From Bacteroidales bacterium (lineage in GTDB: Bacteria > Bacteroidota > Bacteroidia > Bacteroidales > Muribaculaceae): a DNA stretch of 64,000 bases. The notes under the pieces were generated by a model. That model saw only the letters and a program-made list of their open reading frames with translations. It did no database searches and had not been told where the DNA came from. Each line of letters starts with the position of its first letter. Position 1 is the stretch's first letter. Location: NCBI GenBank assembly GCA_019416285.1, contig DXXM01000001.1, positions 224,593 to 288,592 on the forward strand, written 5' to 3'. Positions 61,062 to 64,000 of the stretch are shown here, piece by piece. Made by a program: the position numbers and the translations under genes.

Positions 61062-63485
61062 TCAGGGGTGTGTTGCCATTGTCACTTTCAAGGGCTTCCG
61101 GTTCGGCGACCTGACTGTGAGCGTCACGTTGCCTGCCTCACGGGTGCTTCTGAGTATCACCACCGCCTTGCCGTTGAAGAGACTGCGTGTGTTGCCTGTG
61201 GTTATCTCGTTGCTTTCCATGTCGCCGTTGATGACACCGGCTATTTCCGCCGGTCCCTCCACAGAGAATGTCAGCATGTCCGAGGCCGAGCCGTCGCGCC
61301 TGCCTTTTGAATCCACGGCCTCTATTAAGATGTGTTGCAGGTCGAGGCCGTCGGCTTTCCAGTTGTCATTGTCGGCCTTGGCTACGAGCCTTACGGCTTT
61401 CCCGCTTGTTGAGAGCTGATGGCGTGCCACCGGGCGGTTCTCGCCTGACCTGTATGCCACGGCTTCGATTTTGCCGGGTTCATACGGTATATTTTCCCAC
61501 ACAATCCTGTTTCTCACCTTCGGGTCGGCCGTGTTGTTTCGCTTTTTGCCGAGGCTCTTGCCATTGAGCAGCAGCTCTACCTCGTCGGCATTGGTGTAGG
61601 TGTAGAGCTTCACGCTGTCGCCGCGGTTGAAGTTCCAGCCGTCAGCGAAGCGCTTGCCACCCATTGTGACACCGTTCCATTCCGAGGTCTCCGTTTCCTC
61701 GAAGGGTGCTATGCGGACCATCGGCTCGTTAGGCTTGAAGAAACTGCGGAGGAAATAGGCCATCGGTTTGGGCTGGAGAGCTATGTCGAACACACCCTGG
61801 GTCCAGCCCTTGGCCGGCCAGCCGTGTGACTCGCCGAGATAGTCTATCATGCCCCAGTAGGCGAGTCCCGTCACTTTGTCAAGGTCCATCTCGAAAAAGT
61901 TCGGGCCGAGATTGCTCGTGTTGGCCTCGCTCTGATAGAAAATCATCCACGGGAAGCGTCGTGAGTCGCTGGGGAAATACATATAGCGGTAGTTGTAGGC
62001 GGCGATGTCGGTCTCCATCACCAGCGGGGCCGGAAGCGAGTCGGTCTTTTCATTGCGTCCGCGCGGGTGCATGGCCACTGTCACAGGTCTGTCTGTCTTG
62101 TCATAGCGTTTCAGGAGGGTTCTCTGAAGTTTGTAGGGTGTCACGCCCCAGTCGTTGAAATCAAGGGTTGAAATCAGCTGCAGTTCGTTGCCGAGACTCC
62201 AGAACACCACCGACGGGTGGTTGCGGTCGCGCCGTATCCATTCGGGGATATCCTCCTGCCAGCGTTGACTCCAGGGTGTGCGGCCGCCGGAATATTGCTG
62301 CGTCCACTTGTCGTAGAGCTCGTCGACAACGAGGATGCCGTATTCGTCACACAGGTCAAGAAATGATTCGCTGTAGGGATTGTGGGAGGTGCGGATATGG
62401 TTGAAGCCGAAATCTTTCAGCAGCCGGATCCGTTTCTCCATCGCGCGGGGATAGGCCGCCGCACCGAGGGCTCCGAGTGTGTGGTGGTTGGCTATACCTT
62501 TGAGTAGCACTTTCTTGCCGTTGAGCTTCATGCCGAATTCCGGCGAGAACTCCACTTTTCGTATGCCGAAACGCTCCGATACTTTGTCGGCCACGCTTCC
62601 GTCGGGGCGGTAGAGGGTGGCTTCGAGTGTGTAGAGATAGGGATTATCGCAGTCCCACAGGCTGACATTGTCGAGCGCTATGCTGTCGAGCCGGAATTCC
62701 CGTATACGCTGCCGGCGGAAATTCCAGTGATTCTGCTTTTTGCTATAGACTGACTTGCCATCGCGGTCAAAAATCTCGATGCCGACTGTGATGCTGTCGG
62801 TCTTTACGCGTGTGGCTATTTCAGTGTCTACCACCACTGTCGAGTGGCGGCTGTCGACCACCGGGGTCGTGATTGAGAGTGGATGACGTGTGAAATATTG
62901 CTTCGGGTCAGTGGTTTTCAGGCTCACGTTGCGGTATAGGCCGCCGCCGGTGTACCAGCGCGAGTTTTCAGGCTTGCCGGTGTCGGCGCGGACGGCGATG
63001 ATGTTGGGCCAGTCATAGTTGAGTCTGTCGGTGATGTCGATTTCAAATCCGAGATAGCCGTAGTCTGTTCCGCCGATGCGCTCTCCGTTGAGATACACGT
63101 CGCCCACAAGCATTATACCTTCGAAATCGAGCAGCACACGCTTTCCTTTCCATTCCGGAGAGGGGGTGAGGGTTCTGCGATACCATCCCTGACCCATTTC
63201 CTTGAACCCGCGGGAACTCAGACGGCTCGATATGTTCGCCATCTGATTGCTTTTGTCGGCCTTTTCGTCGGACGCAGGCTCGACCCAGGGCTGGATAATC
63301 TGAAAATCGTGGGGGAGGGTGACCGGAGTCCATCCGGAATCGTCAAACGACACGTTTTCGGCTCCCGGAATGTCGCCGGGCGAAAAACGCCAGTCGAAAT
63401 TGAGGTTATAAATTTCAGCCGAAACCGGCAGATGGATAAGGGCAATTAAAACTGACAGCAGGTATCGTGGTATTATTTTCATCAC
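61062..63485 (-). CDS. Exported GH2 glycoside hydrolase, beta-galactosidase type
   Basis: The 807-residue protein has a signal peptide (about 1-23). The order is the GH2 sugar-binding sandwich ('LNFDWRFSPGDIPGA', 'WYTGGGLYRNVSL'), the immunoglobulin-like domain, and the TIM barrel with 'RTSHNPYSESFLDLCDEYG'. Acid/base E434 lies in 'WSLGNEL' and the nucleophile is probably E520 in 'FYQSEANTS'. A DUF4982-type domain ('YTNADEVELLLNGKSLGKK') and a last Ig-like domain follow. Beta-galactosidase is the most likely activity; beta-glucuronidase or other GH2 specificities remain possible. It stands alone with a -7 element, not next to the PUL. Confidence 0.9.
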   Translation of the reverse strand: MMKIIPRYLLSVLIALIHLPVSAEIYNLNFDWRFSPGDIPGAENVSFDDSGWTPVTLPHDFQIIQPWVEPASDEKADKSNQMANISSRLSSRGFKEMGQGWYRRTLTPSPEWKGKRVLLDFEGIMLVGDVYLNGERIGGTDYGYLGFEIDITDRLNYDWPNIIAVRADTGKPENSRWYTGGGLYRNVSLKTTDPKQYFTRHPLSITTPVVDSRHSTVVVDTEIATRVKTDSITVGIEIFDRDGKSVYSKKQNHWNFRRQRIREFRLDSIALDNVSLWDCDNPYLYTLEATLYRPDGSVADKVSERFGIRKVEFSPEFGMKLNGKKVLLKGIANHHTLGALGAAAYPRAMEKRIRLLKDFGFNHIRTSHNPYSESFLDLCDEYGILVVDELYDKWTQQYSGGRTPWSQRWQEDIPEWIRRDRNHPSVVFWSLGNELQLISTLDFNDWGVTPYKLQRTLLKRYDKTDRPVTVAMHPRGRNEKTDSLPAPLVMETDIAAYNYRYMYFPSDSRRFPWMIFYQSEANTSNLGPNFFEMDLDKVTGLAYWGMIDYLGESHGWPAKGWTQGVFDIALQPKPMAYFLRSFFKPNEPMVRIAPFEETETSEWNGVTMGGKRFADGWNFNRGDSVKLYTYTNADEVELLLNGKSLGKKRNNTADPKVRNRIVWENIPYEPGKIEAVAYRSGENRPVARHQLSTSGKAVRLVAKADNDNWKADGLDLQHILIEAVDSKGRRDGSASDMLTFSVEGPAEIAGVINGDMESNEITTGNTRSLFNGKAVVILRSTREAGNVTLTVRSPNRKPLKVTMATHP

Positions 63486-63508
63486 TTGAAGTTTTCAATG
63501 GCTTTTTG

Positions 63509-63516
63509 CAAAGATA
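63509..63516 (-). promoter_or_regulatory. -7 element of the GH2 promoter
   Basis: The minus strand reads TATCTTTG, a TAnnTTTG match, 24 bases upstream of the GH2 start. No TTG at 20-base spacing. Confidence 0.5.
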
Positions 63517-63679
63517 ATGAATATTTATCTACCATAGCCATGTTTTTTACACAAGCAGCATGTTTTTCTCATTCCAAATCTCAATCATCCCTCTGATACT
63601 AAAAAATCATCAAAGTTAAAGGCCAAATTTAGTAACTGCTATGAGCTTAGGCGCCATCCCGTAGCGAAAGTGGTATAAC

Positions 63680-63724
63680 AAAAAACATCCGACTTACACC
63701 TCTAAGTGAAGTTGGATGTTTTAT
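63680..63724. terminator. Terminator downstream of the right-edge RNA region
   Basis: Stem AACATCCGACTT with AAGTTGGATGTT (63684-63695 with 63709-63720; one G-T pair), extended by CAC/GTG. On the minus strand six Ts follow the stem; on the plus strand TTTTATTTG. It separates the GH2 gene from the region to its right. Confidence 0.85.
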
Positions 63725-63756
63725 TTGTAATTACCTGGTTTTCAGGTGGTTAAAAG

Positions 63757-63908
63757 TGGAGCTGGAGGGACTTGAACCTTGCGCCCCATGAGGCTGTATC
63801 TCAGATGATTATATTTTCGGATTTTTGCTCAGTACCGAGTATGTACCTCGAAATGGGGGCATGTTTTCCCGGACTGCTTCGGTCATCTCTATGACCCTAG
63901 CTAACCTT
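63757..63908 (-). ncRNA. Candidate RNA with a tmRNA-like 3' end, or an integration remnant of ssrA
   Basis: On the minus strand the stretch ends GGTTCAAGTCCCTCCAGCTCCA (63778-63757), the T-loop and acceptor 3' end typical of bacterial tmRNA. The T-stem partner upstream is degraded (CAAGG instead of GAGGG), and no GGGGCTG start or tag frame was found in the 150 bases before it, so this is not a normal ssrA gene. A hairpin GGTCAT/ATGACC (63881-63896) lies near the predicted 5' end. A perfect promoter precedes it and a strong terminator follows, so it may be transcribed. Alternatively it is the duplicated ssrA end left by an integrated element. Confidence 0.4.
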
Positions 63909-63912
63909 ATTA

Positions 63913-63943
63913 CAAAAATACAATTTTTCTGTCAGACCGTCAA
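63913..63943 (-). promoter_or_regulatory. Promoter of the right-edge RNA region
   Basis: On the minus strand TTG (63943-63941), exactly 20 bases, then TATTTTTG (63920-63913). It matches the Bacteroidetes consensus and overlaps the end of the partial gene to its right. Confidence 0.7.
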
Positions 63944-64000
63944 CAGTTGGAAAAACCGGGGCGGCGTGACCCCCGAGGCCGAGGCCGCTTGACCACGGGC
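63932..64000 (-). CDS. C-terminal end of a GC-rich gene, cut by the window edge
   Basis: Minus-strand frame of 22 codons ending with TGA at 63934-63932. It reads 'ARGQAASASGVTPPRFFQ' then LLTV, with most codons ending in G or C as in a real gene of high GC. It is unlike the AT-rich stretch beside it. No family can be named. If the region is an integrated element this would be its first gene. Confidence 0.4.
   Translation of the reverse strand, partial: ARGQAASASGVTPPRFFQLLTV

Noticed and set aside
63757..63778. A complete tmRNA or tRNA gene at the right edge
   Set aside because: Only the acceptor/T-loop end is present; the T-stem is mismatched and no tag frame or 5' acceptor strand occurs in the available sequence.

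Overview
The window looks like a chromosomal segment of a gut-type Bacteroidales bacterium, possibly family Muribaculaceae (a guess from gene content and moderate-to-high GC, not proven). Supporting signs are a SusC/SusD pair, a one-polypeptide hybrid two-component sensor/regulator, an Na+-NQR operon, an ExbB-ExbD-ExbD-TonB operon, and promoters of the Bacteroidetes type. Six of these promoters have TTG or TTTG, exactly 20 bases, then TAnnTTTG.

Layout. (1) 1-3.5 kb, minus strand: glnS, a TPR protein, and the first 19 codons of an exported protein. (2) 3.6-33.0 kb: a large polysaccharide utilization locus (PUL). On the minus strand are susC, susD and a GH43-GH35 fusion. Divergently, on the plus strand, are the hybrid two-component regulator and nine tightly packed genes: GH43 with the galactan-galactosidase residue pattern, GH105-DUF2264(GH154), a seven-bladed-propeller lyase/rhamnosidase-like protein fused to DUF4861, a triple-GH43 protein, GH127, an aldo/keto reductase, GH97, an exported DUF362 protein, and a further GH43. 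A bidirectional terminator and a tRNA-Leu(CAG) close this side. (3) 33.4-45.5 kb: GH28, recG-ispD, pnp, a zinc alcohol dehydrogenase, a small membrane protein, ybaK, aroC with a radical-SAM gene, and upp. (4) 45.7-51.7 kb, minus strand: nqrA-F. (5) 52.0-55.3 kb, plus strand: exbB, two exbD genes and tonB. (6) 55.5-60.5 kb: clpB behind a sigma-54-like promoter, a small lipoprotein, and metK behind an apparent SAM-II riboswitch. (7) 60.6-64 kb, minus strand: a cupin, a GH2 enzyme, and at the right edge a promoter-driven RNA-like region ending in a tmRNA-type 3' end, next to the tail of a GC-rich gene.

How the parts fit. The PUL enzyme set matches what is known for type II arabinogalactan (arabinogalactan-protein) breakdown in Bacteroides: exo-beta-1,3-galactanase-type GH43, beta-galactosidase, arabinofuranosidases (GH43, GH127), removal of rhamnose-capped glucuronic acid (propeller enzyme, GH105, GH154) and GH97. 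SusC/SusD import is powered by TonB/ExbB/ExbD, which are encoded 40 kb away. The most unusual feature is module fusion: four of the PUL proteins join two or three catalytic or catalytic-like modules that are usually separate. I see no endo-acting GH16 and no separate surface glycan-binding protein.

The most interesting points outside the PUL are the SAM-II-like leader of metK, the predicted leaderless ybaK mRNA, an 18-bp perfect inverted repeat inside the susC-susD-GH43/GH35 unit, and the tmRNA-like 3' end at the right edge.
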